This document shows, one piece after another, positions 34,865 to 45,596 of a stretch of 64,000 nt of DNA. Position numbers and translations under genes: made by a program. The number at the start of each line of letters is the position of its first letter. The stretch's first letter is position 1. The notes beneath the pieces are model-generated. The model searched no databases. It was not told the DNA's origin and saw nothing but the letters and a program-made list of their open reading frames with translations. The stretch spans positions 1 through 64,000 of the forward strand of contig JAGFNQ010001190.1 of assembly GCA_024364735.1 (NCBI GenBank). Direction: 5' to 3'. The DNA is from Boesenbergia rotunda. Lineage: Eukaryota > Streptophyta > Magnoliopsida > Zingiberales > Zingiberaceae.

Positions 34865-35571
34865 CAGGTCAACACTTGGTCAGCACATGGTCGGTGTCCT
34901 CCTTGTATTGCAATCGTATCCTCCGAAGGATGAATCAGTCGGGTCAGGTCTGAGTACCCCGAAGACTCGGTGTATCGCCTGTTCTAACCCGTGTGGCATT
35001 AGCGGCATAGCAGGATCTCACTCGGGTCAGCCGGTCGACGCCTTGACTCGGGAGTTGTCATTATCTGAGCCAGTACCTACCCCCTGACACCACACTGATG
35101 AAGGTGGTATGAGAGTCGGCACAGGTCGGCTCCGACCTGACATTACTCGTGCTCGAATCGCTGATATTCCGTTGATACAATACTTGTCTGACAAACTCTG
35201 ACAACCCATACCACGACACCCCCTATCCATGTCAGAATGGGCGGCGCTGGTTGGCGAGCTGACAGTGACCTATGATCTTGTCTCCACATACGACAAAACG
35301 TGGCAGAAGTAGGAAAGAGGCTGTCGGCTCCCCCGGTTATATAAGGTCCTCCTCCCTTCACCCGCAGGTACACGCGAAAACCTTTTGCTATCGTTCTTCT
35401 TCATTTTTCGTTTTCTCCACCGGACACTGACTTGATCGTCGAAGGGCCTTGCCGAGGAATTCTTTCGGTGAGTTGCTGACGGTCATCTTCCTTGTAGTTC
35501 TCGGAGCCAGTAAGAGTAGTTCTCGAGTCCATCTCGCTCTTGGGAGTCCACCTCGCTCTGCGACAATATCA
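34865..35571 (+). repeat. Right, inverted and shortened LTR
   Basis: Reverse-complement copy of the first 705 bases of the left LTR. The inner 204 bases (equivalent to 33620-33823) are missing, and the junction at 34864 runs directly into the accessory-ORF region. Confidence 0.75.
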
Positions 35572-35576
35572 CTACA

Positions 35577-36673
35577 CTTCTTTAATTGTCTTAGCTACTT
35601 CAACTCAGTCAATCAGCTTTACCAGGACTTAATGGGGTTGCAACCAAGTTATTTATTGGGCCAAACTAGGCCTCACATATAGGATTTTTCTTATGGGACT
35701 TCCATATAATCACTAATAAGTCCATCATCACATAACTGGTGACTAAACACTGACAAGAGAATGATATTATCCTGTTACTTTCTTAAAAATTGACATGCTT
35801 CACTCACCAATTCAATTGCTAAGTGACCCAATCATCTAAATATTGACCTGCTCAGATTAGCCCATTGGCCAATTAGTCTCTTACAAAAAAAAAATCCTTG
35901 ATATAACATCTTTGCTACAGCTGATGTGATACCTTGACAGTGGAGAGTCATCGAATTTGTTGCATATAAATAGGGGTCCCTCTTCTACGGTACAGAGCTG
36001 CTGAATTAACTTTAGTATTACATTCCATTTTGACTAACTTGAATGTCGAAGTATCTATACTGGAATCTTTTAGCCTTGCTTCTAACCTGTTTTGTTCTCC
36101 TTGATCTCCATTTTCAAGACATCTCTAGTGCAGCTTTAAGTCTTTCGTGAATATACATTGGTACTGTGTTGTTTAACATTGATGACGCGCTATTCTATTC
36201 GGCTTGAGGATATGATAAAATTATTAGGCGGAGATTCGTTTAATTCAATGTTTGAGAGTCGACGATCAAGTGCGATAGAGGACAAAGCATGGAAGTACAC
36301 ATGGTTTCTCTTTCGAATAGGATTTTGACTTAATCCAACTGGTTGAAAATATTCACTATCGACGATCAGTTAGCAACGTCATAGTTGGAAGAGGACAAGT
36401 AAACAGTAATTAGCCGGGGCGGCAAGTTGTGTATTTATGAAAGTAGACAGCATCTGCCAAGGCACGCTGTTTAATTGGAGCAAAGGAAAAGCCACATTTG
36501 TCAATTCCTACATCTGAATGTCAAGGGGGAATCTACTTGAAGAGAAAACTTGCCCTCACGACACTTGACGATCTAACACGTAGGATGCTCCCTGGATAAT
36601 TTCTCACTATACTTTATTATTTTTTTAAGTAGGGAAAATATTTATACATGGGGTGGGGGAAAAATTAGTGAAT
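35577..36673. other. Intergenic region 3' of the lectin kinase, no feature
   Basis: Nothing coding is recognised. The part next to 36673 would be the 3' UTR of the minus-strand kinase. Composition is AT-rich host-like DNA without clear repeats. Confidence 0.5.
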
Positions 36674-38345
36674 TTAACGTGGCTCTACGATGATATCGGA
36701 CCCAGACAGCGGCATGCAAACGGAGATCGAGTTTCGAAGCTTATTGATCGTGAGGTGGCGCCGTCCCCACCCCCTCTCCGACACCACCGTCGTCCGCGGC
36801 CGAGCGTCTAGCAGCCACGACGCAGACTCCGCCCTGCCGCCGTCCAGCTCTGCCACCTCCTGCTCCTCCTCCACCAACATCCGCACTACCTGCCTCATCG
36901 TCGGCCGCGTCACTGCGTCCTCGCGCGTGCATGCCAACCCGACTGCCACCACCCGCACCGCCTCCCAGTCGTCGAACCCCTCCGATTCCCGCATCCTCGC
37001 GTCCAACGCTGCCAGATCCCCCTTCGCCTTCACAACCTCCCGAGCCCACGTAACCAGAGGCCGACGACCGCCTTCCACCGCCCTCCGCCCGCTTGCCAAC
37101 TCCAACGTCAGCACCCCGAAGGCGTGTACACGTCCGTAGCCGTCGTCGCCCGCCCAGTCCTCACCACCTCTGGCGCCAGGTACCCCACCGCCCCCATCAC
37201 CACGGTGGTCGCCAAGGGCAGTCCCCTCCGGTGGACCCGAGCCAGCCCGAAATCCCCCAGCCGACCGGTCATGTCGCCGTCCAGCATCACGTTGCTCGCC
37301 TTGACATCGCGGTGAGCACCACCGTCTCGCCTCCCCAGCCCTCGTGCAGGTACAACACCGCCGCCGCCACCTCTCGAAGGATCCTCGCCCTCGATCGCCA
37401 ATCCAGTCACTTCCCATCGCCAAAGATCTTCTGGTCGAGGCTTCCGTTCTTCATGTAGTCGTACACGAGAATCATCATGCTGGCGGTTGCTCGTCGCGTC
37501 CGGCACCACCCTCGGAGGCTGACCAGGTTACGATGCTTCAGCCGGCCGAGCGTGCGAATCTCCGACGAGAAATGATTCGCCTCCGCCTCGTTGGTTTGTG
37601 AGAAAACCTTCACCGCCACCTGTTCGCCTCCAAGCAGCCCCTTGTAGACCTTCCCGTTGCCGCCTTGGCCGATGAGATTGCTGCCAGAGAAACCGTCCGT
37701 GGCGGCGGCAATCTGATGATACTCGATCCGATGCGGCCAATACTCCGATTCCCATTCCTCTATCATCTCTCCGCCCAACTCTCCCCTGTTTCCCCTGTCT
37801 CTCCTCCTACGACGGTCGGCTACCCATAAACCTATGATTCCCGCCATAAAAATCGCGATCACCGTCGCAGACACAGAGAGGATGATCAAAAGGCGGGTCA
37901 TCTTGCCAGATTTCAGAGTGATGAAATCAGGGAGATCGGTCGTGATTAGGCCGGTGCTGGCAGAAGAATTAGTGTTGCTGAAGCTCAGACCAAGGACGCA
38001 GTGGCGCTGCATTAATTGCCCGTTAGAGGCCCAGAATCCGACGTACATCTCGTCGAGAAAGACGTCGGAGAGGTCGATATTGAGAGAGATGAGGGGGCGG
38101 CGCGGCTTCACGCCGTGATTTGCAGGGGCCATGGTGACGTTGAGTATGCCGCCTGCGTAGTCGACCCAAGCCTGGTAAATGGATCCGTCATTTAGGGTGT
38201 GGTTTTCGAAGGTGACTCCGTCTTCGAGCCAATATCCGGCGGCGGCGGCTTGAACAGAAGTGAGGGAATTGCGGTTGACGCCGACATGGTTACCGTCCAT
38301 ATCGTGGAATTCCTGGTTGCCAAAGACGTCGAACTCGCCGACGAG
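36674..38345 (-). pseudogene. L-type lectin receptor kinase, C-terminal part
   Basis: It continues in frame from the N-terminal part at 50615-51057 once the 12.3-kb insert and one ACGAG copy are removed, giving about 702 residues, normal for the family. It holds the rest of the legume-lectin domain (EFDVFG to about residue 290), a transmembrane helix (residues 298-320, LLIILSVSATVIAIF...), Arg-rich stop-transfer, the juxtamembrane WESEYWPHR, and a kinase domain: GQGGNGKVYKG loop, VAVKVF lysine, HRDVKASN catalytic loop, DFGLAR, and GYLAPEV. Damage: TGA for Trp in FGDGK*LDW near 37406 (residue 459), a one-base loss before HRD near 37313, and a two-base gain near 37127. Such kinases sit in the plasma membrane and sense extracellular ligands; LecRK-S.1-like is a guess from WExEYWPHR. 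Confidence 0.9.
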
Positions 38346-39309
38346 TGATCCTGTCGTGAAGTGAGATTGACTCCCAAGAGTAACGCGGTCTCATGGAGGT
38401 CACGAGCTACTGAGCCTGGCTATGATATGCAAGCAAAAGACCGTTAGCGAATCCGTCGGAAAAAATTCCCGGCATGACACTCCGACAGTCAAGTCAGACC
38501 CCGGTGGTGGAAGAGCGAAAGCGACGAAACAGTAGCAAAAACACTATTACATGTACCTGGGTGACGGAGAGCGGAGAGACTTATATAGCCGGGGGAGCCG
38601 GTAGCTTCTGCTCGGTCTACCACCCTATGCCATAGGCGAGAGCAGGGCAGGGGCATGGCCGGTGGTGGCCGGGTGAGGCACTGCATACCCAAATAAGGTA
38701 AGGGGCACTACCGGCTCGCTGACGTGCGTCGCCAGGCACCGCTCGGCCTGACGCGAACGCAAATGGTCGTGGTACGAGGTGACAGGGAGATCATGGTATC
38801 AACGAGATACCCGCGATTTGGGCTTGAAATGTGTCAGCTTTGCGCCGACCCCGTACCACCTTCTGCGAGTGTGCTGTCAGAGAGTGGGTATGGCTGAAGG
38901 GAGGGCGGATCCCGAGGTAAGTTACCGACCGAACGACCCGAGTGATATTGGACTTCCCAAGTGACGTAGGGTATGCCCCGAGTGAGGGGGGAAGGCGGAG
39001 ATGTAATCGATCCGCCTGCTCCCGAGTTGCACAGCCGAGTGGCCGAGTTGGAGGGCGCGCGAGTCAAGGGGCACTTGGGATCGGTTCGCCCGACCCGAAC
39101 TCGAGTTGGGCAACTGGGGGGTTCGAGGATTCCCCGAGTTGGAAACTTCTAGATGTATTTGAGCAGGTTGGGTGGGGCCAAACTGTATCGGCTCGCTTGC
39201 TTACACGGGCCCCATGATTCACTGGGCCCCCGGGGACCCCTATTTCTTTCCTGCCCTGACGTGGCGACAGGCTGGCCGACCGAGCTACCCGCGGGCTAGG
39301 CCAGGATCA
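38346..39309 (-). repeat. 3' LTR of the Tat element
   Basis: 964 bases, TGATCCTGTCGTGAAG...GCCAGGATCA on the plus strand. It aligns over its length with 49640-50614. CTTATATAGCC near 38580 is a conserved TATA-like motif on the plus strand, also present in the other LTR copies. Confidence 0.9.
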
Positions 39310-40140
39310 TAAGTCTTCCTCTCAAGTCTAGTCGAAGGAGGTGACGAGTCCAACTGACTGGTCTGCCGCTCTTGCACAAGCCTGGCGCACCCGAGTGGTC
39401 TGCTCTTGCGGCCGACCTCTGCAGTCGGCCCCGAGCCAATGGTCCATATGGCAGGTGAACATCCCATCAAATGTCTTTTCCGTCTCTCATCTCGACCCAT
39501 GCCAAATCACCTCGTATCCTCACCTTTAATTGTCGCCTTAATTGCCCGAGCCACGTGTCTGCGGGCCATTTGCCTCCCGAGTAACGAAGCATCGGCCGCC
39601 CGACTGAGCGAGTGACGGAGGCGCACGTGTACATTAACGCCTCGAAAATTACCGCGGGTCGGATCGGACAGTTGCGGCTCTTTCCTGCCTTTTGTCGGGC
39701 TCGCCATCGGACGACTGTCGATGGTTGGCCTGCCCTATAAACAGGCCTTTACTGCTCCAGTTTTTACCATCGTTCCTGAGTTTCGACGCCTAACTGCTGC
39801 ACCTAGTTGCTCTACTTGGGTTCCGGTGAGATCCAGAGGCGCTCATTTTCCGACGATCTTCTCCGGCGACCTTCTTCGGCGACCTTCTTCCCTTTTGTTG
39901 TTTTGTTTCTTTCTCTTTTTGTAGAGGCTCAGCCTCCTTCTGTACTGCCATTTATAATGAAACATCTTTTTTGCTCAAACCTTGTCAACTGTGTTTGTTA
40001 GTTTCTTTAGTGTAAGCGTCGATCACTCGGACTCGCACTCAAGCCCTTCTTGTCTTCTTTCCTCCACGCAACCGACTCGACTAACTCGGCCGAATGTCAT
40101 GAATTCTCTCATAGCCCACTTGCGGGACTTAGCTATTTCG
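39310..40140 (+). promoter_or_regulatory. Conserved block beside the 3' LTR with antisense promoter features
   Basis: On the plus strand, antisense to pol, it contains CCCTATAAACAGGCC near 39733 and GGGTTCCGGTGAGATCC near 39820. Similar elements in the same order occur at 59651-60273, directly upstream of an accessory ORF, and partly at 63130-63558. In this copy the ORF itself is missing and the tandem array follows. Promoter activity is inferred. Confidence 0.45.
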
Positions 40141-40149
40141 CGCACTTGA

Positions 40150-43100
40150 TCAACTTGATTCCCGGGAGCGTGGGTCACGCCACATCCGGTCGGGGAGAAG
40201 CCAAGTTAAGTAACATGTTACTTGCTTCCACAGGCTTTGCGATAAGATTCTCAGTCGGTTGGATTCCCCGGAGCGTGGGTTGCCACGCGTCCGATATGGA
40301 AGACAAGCCAAGGGGTGCGCGGAAGCATGCCCTCTTATAACTTGCGTGAAGACGAGAGCCTGGACACTCGGTCGGATAGAACCCAGGGAGCGTGGGTTGC
40401 CACGCGTCCGGACTGGGAGCTGAGCTGAGGAGTGCGTGGGAACATGCCTGCTTATAACTCGCACGAAGGCAAGAGTCTGGACACTCGGTTGGGTAGAACC
40501 CAGGGAGCGTAGATCGCCACGCGTCCGGACTAGGAGCCGAGCCGAGGAGTGCGCGGGAGCATGCCCGCTTATAACTCGCACGAAGGCGAGAGTTTGCACA
40601 CTCGGTCGGGTAGAACCCAGGGAGCGTGGATCGCCACGCGTCCGGGCTGGGAGCCAAACCGAGGGGGTACGGGGGAGCATGCCCGCTTAAAACTCGTGCG
40701 AAGGCGAGAGTTTGGACACTCAGTCAGGTAGAACCCAAGGAGCGTGGGTCGCCACGCGTCTAAACTGGGAGCCGAGCCAAGGAGTGCGCCGGAGCATGCC
40801 CGCTTATAACTCACACGAAGGCGAGAGTCTGGACACTCACTCGGGTAGAACCCAGGGAGCGTGGATCGCCATGCGTCCGGGTTGGGAGACGAGCCGGGGT
40901 TGCGCGGGAGCATGCCCGTTTATAACTCACACGAAGGCGAGAGTCTAGACACTCGGTTGGGTAGAACCTAGGGATCATTGATCGCCACGCGTCTGGACTG
41001 GGAGACGAGCCGAGGGGTGCGCGGGAGCATGCCCGCTTATAACTTGCACTGAGGCGAGAGTCTGGACACTCGGTCGGGTAGAACCCAGGGAGCGTGGATC
41101 GCCACGGGTTCGGACTGGGAGCCGAGCCGAGGGGTGCGCGGGAGCATGCCCGCTTATAACTCGCATGAAGGCGAGAGTCTTAACACTCGATCGGGTAGAA
41201 CCTGTAGGATCGGGTCGACCGGCTAGAGGGGGGTGAATAGACGGTTTATGAAAAATAAGCACTAACACTCGTCTTTAAAAAGAAATAAACTTGGTTGCAA
41301 CAGAGTCGTTGCTTCCAAGGCAGTTGATGCTCAAACAGAAACTCCTTAAGGCGGAGAAGCCTTTACAGTTGTAGCACAGAGAAAGCTTAGAGAGAAAGAG
41401 AGTTTACAACTCAATGAATTGCCTTAACTTCTAAAACTCCAAGCCTATTTATAGGTTAGGAAAATAAATCCAGATCGTAGATCTTTGATAGGATTTCTCT
41501 TATCTGTTGATCTGCAAATTCGATCTTGATGGTTGATCATGGATATATTTTAACTATGGCCTTTAGATCTGATTAAAGATAAATTAATTAGAGATTGATC
41601 GATAACATCTTTAAAACTTATCTATTTTTAATCGTTTAATCTTTCGGCTGAGATGAAGTTGCCGTTGAAGCTTGGTTCTATCCTTTGGTTGAAACTCGGC
41701 TCTATCCTTTAAGCCACGTCCACGAGCCCTTATGAAGCCACGTCCACAAGCTTTATTCGAATGGTTTGTGGTCAACACTTGCGGCTGTGATGAACTCGTG
41801 CTTTCGTTTGCCAAAGAATGCAAATGGGTTTGTGCTTCCACGTGGATGGGTGTTCAAGCCTCCATGCAATCTGCCTTCTTAGGTGAGGTCAGCATTTGGT
41901 CAAGTGGTCAAAGTCCAACCTCCATGTAACCTCTTCTTAACTTCACATGGTCAAGCCAAGTAAATTATTGACTTTTTGTAGGTAGATCTTCTGGGTAATT
42001 TTTGGCCAATCGGAGTCAGGCTCACCCGAACCCGACTCCGACCTTTCGCCCCTCGAGCGTGCTTCCTCCCGGCTTCTCGTCCCTCGGACGTCGCACACGT
42101 CCTTCTCGCTCCACCGGCGTACTCTTCCGCAACTTCCGCGTCCCTCGGATTACACTGAGCCCGTCGGCTCACATCCCTGCGTAATCCTTCTCGACCGCTG
42201 CGTCTTACGCTCGACTTCCTCCGTTCCTAAGTTCCTGCATACTTAGACAGAGGGATTAAAAACACACAGGACCTAACTAACCTAGTTGATCACATCAAAA
42301 CCAGCCGGGGCACCAACAGAACCCAGGGAGCGTGGGTCGCCACGCGGTCGGATTGGGAGCCAAGCCGAGGAGTGCGCGGTAGCATGCCCGCTTATAACTC
42401 GGATGAAAGCGAGAGTCTGGACACTCAGTCGGGTAAAACCCAGGGAGCGTGGATCGCCACGCGTCCAGACTGGGAGTCGAGCCGAGGGGTGTGCGGGAGA
42501 ATACTTGCTTATAACTCGCACGAAGGCGAGAGTCTGGACACTTGGTCGGGTAGAACCCAGGGAGCGTGGGTCGCCACACGTCCGGACTGGGAGCCGAGCC
42601 GAGGAGTGCACGGTAGCATGCCCGCTTATAACTCGCACGAAGGCGAGAGTCCGGACACTCGGTCGGGTAGAACCCAGGGAGCGTGGATCGCCACACGTCC
42701 GGACTGGGAGTCGAGCCGAGGGGTGCGCGGGAGCATGCCCGCTTATAACTCGCACGAAGGCGAGAGTCTGCACACTCGGTCGGGTAGAACCCCGGGAGTG
42801 TGGATCGCCACACGTCCGGACTAGGAGTCGAGCTGAGGGGTGCGCGGGAGCATGCCCGCTTATAACTCACGCGAAGGCGAGAGTCTGGACACTCGGTCGG
42901 GTGGACCCCAGGGAGCGTGGGTCGCCACGCGTCCGGACTGGGAGCCAAGCCGAGGAGTGCGCGGTAGCATGCCCGCTTATAACTCGCACGAATGCGAGAG
43001 TCTGGACACTCGATCGGGTAGAACCCCGGGAGTGTGGATCGCCACGCGTCCGGATTGGGAGTCGAGCTGAGGGGTGCGCGGGAGCATGCCCGCTTATAAC

Positions 43101-43830
43101 TCGCACGAAGGCGAGAGTCTGGACACTTGGTCGGGTAGAACCCCGGGAGTGTGGATCGCCACGCATCCGGATTGGGAGTTGAGCCGAGCGGTGCGCGGGA
43201 GGGTGCCCGCTTATAATTCGCGCGGAGGTGAGAGTTTGGACACTCGGTCGGGTAGAACCCAGGGAGCGTGGATCGCCATGCGTCCGGACTGGGAGCCTAG
43301 CCGAGGGGTGCGTGGGAGCATGCCCGCTTATAACTCGCGCGGAGGCGAGAGTCTGGACACTCGGTCGGGTAGAACCCAGGGAGTGTAGATCGCCACGCAT
43401 CCGGATTGGGAGCCGAGTCGAGGGGTGCGCGGGAGCATGCTCGCTTATAACTCGCACGGAGGCGAGAGTCTCGACACTCGGTCGGGTAGAACCCGGGAGC
43501 GTGGATCGCCATGCGTCCGGCCTGGGAGCCGAGCCGAGGGATGCGCGGGAGCATTCCCGCTTATAACTCGCACGAAGGCTAGAGTTTGGACACTCGGTCG
43601 AGTAGGACCCAGGGAGCGTAGATCGCCACGCGTCCGGAATGGGAGTCGAGCCGAGGGATGCGCGGGAGCATGCCCGCTTATAACTCGTGCGGAGGCGACA
43701 GTCTGGACACTCGGTCGGTTAGAACCCAGGGAGCGTAGATCGCCACGCGTCCGATCTGGGAGTTGAGCCGAGGGGTGCGCAGGAGAATGCTCGCTTATAA
43801 CTCGCACGGAGACGAGAGTCTGGGAAGCCT
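40150..43830. repeat. 117-bp tandem array (about 22 units), interrupted by a solo LTR
   Basis: Units of about 117 bases fill 40150-41202 and 42319-43830; CAGGGAGCGTGG recurs for example at 42441, 42558 and 42675. Each unit contains three dyads: GCGTGG-N4-CCACGC, a near-palindrome GCGGGAGCATGCCCGC, and ACTCGC-N6-GCGAGAGT, with CTTATAAC between the last two. The unit phase is exactly restored when the 41203-42318 insert is removed. Tandem repeats between pol and the 3' LTR are known for Tat-type elements and can seed satellites. The long ORFs in all frames arise because 117 is a multiple of three. Confidence 0.9.
41203..42318 (+). mobile_element. Solo LTR inside the tandem array (1116 bp)
   Basis: It starts TGTAGGATCGGGTCGACC, ends GGGCACCAACA, and has the perfect duplication GAACC (41198-41202 and 42319-42323). 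A TATA-like CTATTTATAGG lies near 41447. It has no internal coding region and no second LTR, so it is a solo LTR. The GGCTAGAGGGGGGTGAATAG start is common in plant copia LTRs, which suggests but does not prove the superfamily. Confidence 0.85.
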
Positions 43831-43901
43831 GCCGATTAACCAAGAGCCACATCTTTCCATTATCCTTACAATGTTTCGATGTACAGTTGTCTCTCAGGCG
43901 C

Positions 43902-45050
43902 TCACTCTGCCTCTCGATAGTGTTGAAGATGGATAGCGCTCCACGATCGATCCATCCTTCTTCCCTGCTCATTCTCCAAGTAATATGCCCCTGAGGCCAA
44001 TTTCTGAACGATCATGAAGGGCCCTCCCCACTGAGGCTCCAGCTTGCTGACGTCCCTGATTGGCTTGACTCTTTTCCAAACGAGGTCCCCGACCTGGAAC
44101 ATCCTCGGCAACACCTTTCGATTATACCTTTGCTTCATTTTTTAACGATAGGCGAACATCCGAGCGGCTACCTTTTCTCGGATCTCTTCAACCAGGTCCA
44201 ACTCCAGATGCCTCCTTTCCGAGTTGTCTTCATCGTAGGCCTTCCGTCGATCCGACTCACATCCGACTTCGACCGGCACCACAACCTCACTTCCATAGAC
44301 CAGCCGGAAGGGTGTGTGGCCTGTAGTTTCCTTTGGCGTGGTTCGCAGAGCCCATAAGACACTTGGCAGCTCATCTACCCAGGTTCCTTCGGCATGGTCC
44401 AGCTTGGTCTTCAAACCCCTCAGGATCTCACAATTAGCCACTTCTGCTTGGCCGTTACTCTGTGGGTATGCCACAGAAGTGAAAGCCTACTGAATGCTGT
44501 AGGCCGAGCACCATTCTTGTATTTTCCGACCCTGTAATTGCCTTCCATTGTCCGAGACGAGCTTGTGAGGAATCCCATATCGACACAAGATGTTCTGCCA
44601 TAGGAACTTGATCACGGCCTACTAAGTGATACGTGCCAGGGCCTCAGCCTCTATCCGTTTGGAGAAGTAATCAACCGCCACCAGTAGGAATCTCTTTTAT
44701 GCTACAGCGGTCGGGAGTGGTCCCACGATATCCATGCCCCATTGATCGAATGGGCAGGATACTATTGATTCCTTCATCATTTCTACGGGTCGGTGAGGAA
44801 GGCAGTGATGCTTTTGACAGGACAGACATGTGGAGATCATCTTGTCAGCGTCCTTCTGCAGGGTCGGCCAGTAATATAGAGCCAGTAGCGCCTTCCGGGC
44901 CACGGCCTGAGCTCCCTCATGACTTCCACAAACTCCCATATGTATCTCCCTCAGCACATAATCGACATCTTCCTCACCCAAGCACTTGAGTAGAGGCTGG
45001 GCGATGGACCTCTTATACAACACATCCCCTACCATTGAGTACTGGATCAC
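43902..45050 (-). pseudogene. Tat integrase (three frame pieces)
   Basis: The piece at 44697-45050 has the zinc-binding HMGVCGSH ... TCLSCQ and the start of the catalytic core (WGMDIVGPLP). 44142-44474 has the core's end, AYPQSNGQAEVANCEILRGL, and the TPFRLVYGSEVVVPVE region. 43902-44138 has the C-terminal domain (FQVGDLVWKR, PFMIVQKLASGAYYLE) and ends the pol gene. Stops and shifts separate the pieces. Integrase would join the cDNA to host DNA. Confidence 0.88.
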
Positions 45051-45155
45051 TCGCTTTCTGAGGAGTCGGGCTTCCTCCCGGTCAACCAGGAGGACCCCCT
45101 ATGTTAGGTAAGCTATGAGTGGCGTTCTCCAATTTGTCCCAAGCTCCAGCTCAGC

Positions 45156-45587
45156 CTACTGCTCTATATGCATTACCATCATCGTCTGACCGCTGGGTTG
45201 AGGAAGTACCCAACAGCCAACCGAGCTGGCCAACTTGGCCAACTCATCTGCCCTTAGGTTGCTTTCCCTGGGGATCTTTTGTAGCTGCACCTCCTGAAAT
45301 TCGGCTTTCAATTTCTCATAGGCTTCCACGAAGGCTTGCAATCGGTCGCTATTGACCTTGAACCGACCGGAGATCTGTTGGGTGGCCAACTGAGAGTCAG
45401 TGTATAGTATCACCCGAGTAGCTCCCACGTGCTTAGCAGCTTGCAGCCCAGCTATAAGGGCCTCATACTCGGCTTTATTGTTTGTGGCCTGATATTCCAA
45501 TCGAACTGATAGGTGCAGCTGCTCCCCCTTCGGGGAAAAAATCAGTATGCCAATTCCATTACCCGGCTTAGCTGACGAACCATCCAC
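45156..45587 (-). pseudogene. Additional (archaeal-type) RNase H of the Tat lineage
   Basis: The frame reads MDGSSAKPGNGIGILI, NNKAEYEALIAGL, LYTDSQLATQQI, and NLRADELAKLAS. This keeps the four acidic residues of RNase H catalysis (D-E-D-D). A second RNase H after the normal one is characteristic of the Tat lineage. The piece is open, but it is separated from RNase H and integrase by stops. Confidence 0.85.
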
Positions 45588-45596
45588 ATAAACATG

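Larger units (their letters stand above)
32915..35571. mobile_element. Retroelement with two LTRs in inverted orientation and matching target duplication
   Basis: The left end starts TGATCCTGTCGCAG and the right end is its near reverse complement, ...TCTGCGACAATATCA. The outer borders are flanked by the perfect 5-bp duplication CTACA (32910-32914 and 35572-35576), so the whole 2657-bp unit integrated as one piece. The two LTR copies match over about 705 bases. Between them lie sequence adjoining a 3' LTR (33824 to about 34110) and a decayed accessory ORF on the minus strand (34290-34790). No primer site, gag or pol is present. The LTR family is that of the Tat elements at 38346 and 57969. Confidence 0.75.

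Noticed and set aside
36690..37458. Plus-strand frames opposite the kinase (149 and 121 residues)
   Set aside because: Shadows of GC-rich kinase coding on the other strand, with Pro/Ser/Arg composition and no domain.
42286..43182. Open frame of 298 residues on the plus strand, with similar frames on the minus strand (40150-40680, 42295-42948, 42867-43457)
   Set aside because: The 117-bp repeat period is a multiple of three, so several frames stay open on both strands. The peptides are 39-residue repeats with no known fold.
40150..43830. Array resembling a CRISPR at first sight
   Set aside because: The whole 117-bp unit is repeated with no unique spacers, and it lies within a plant retrotransposon.
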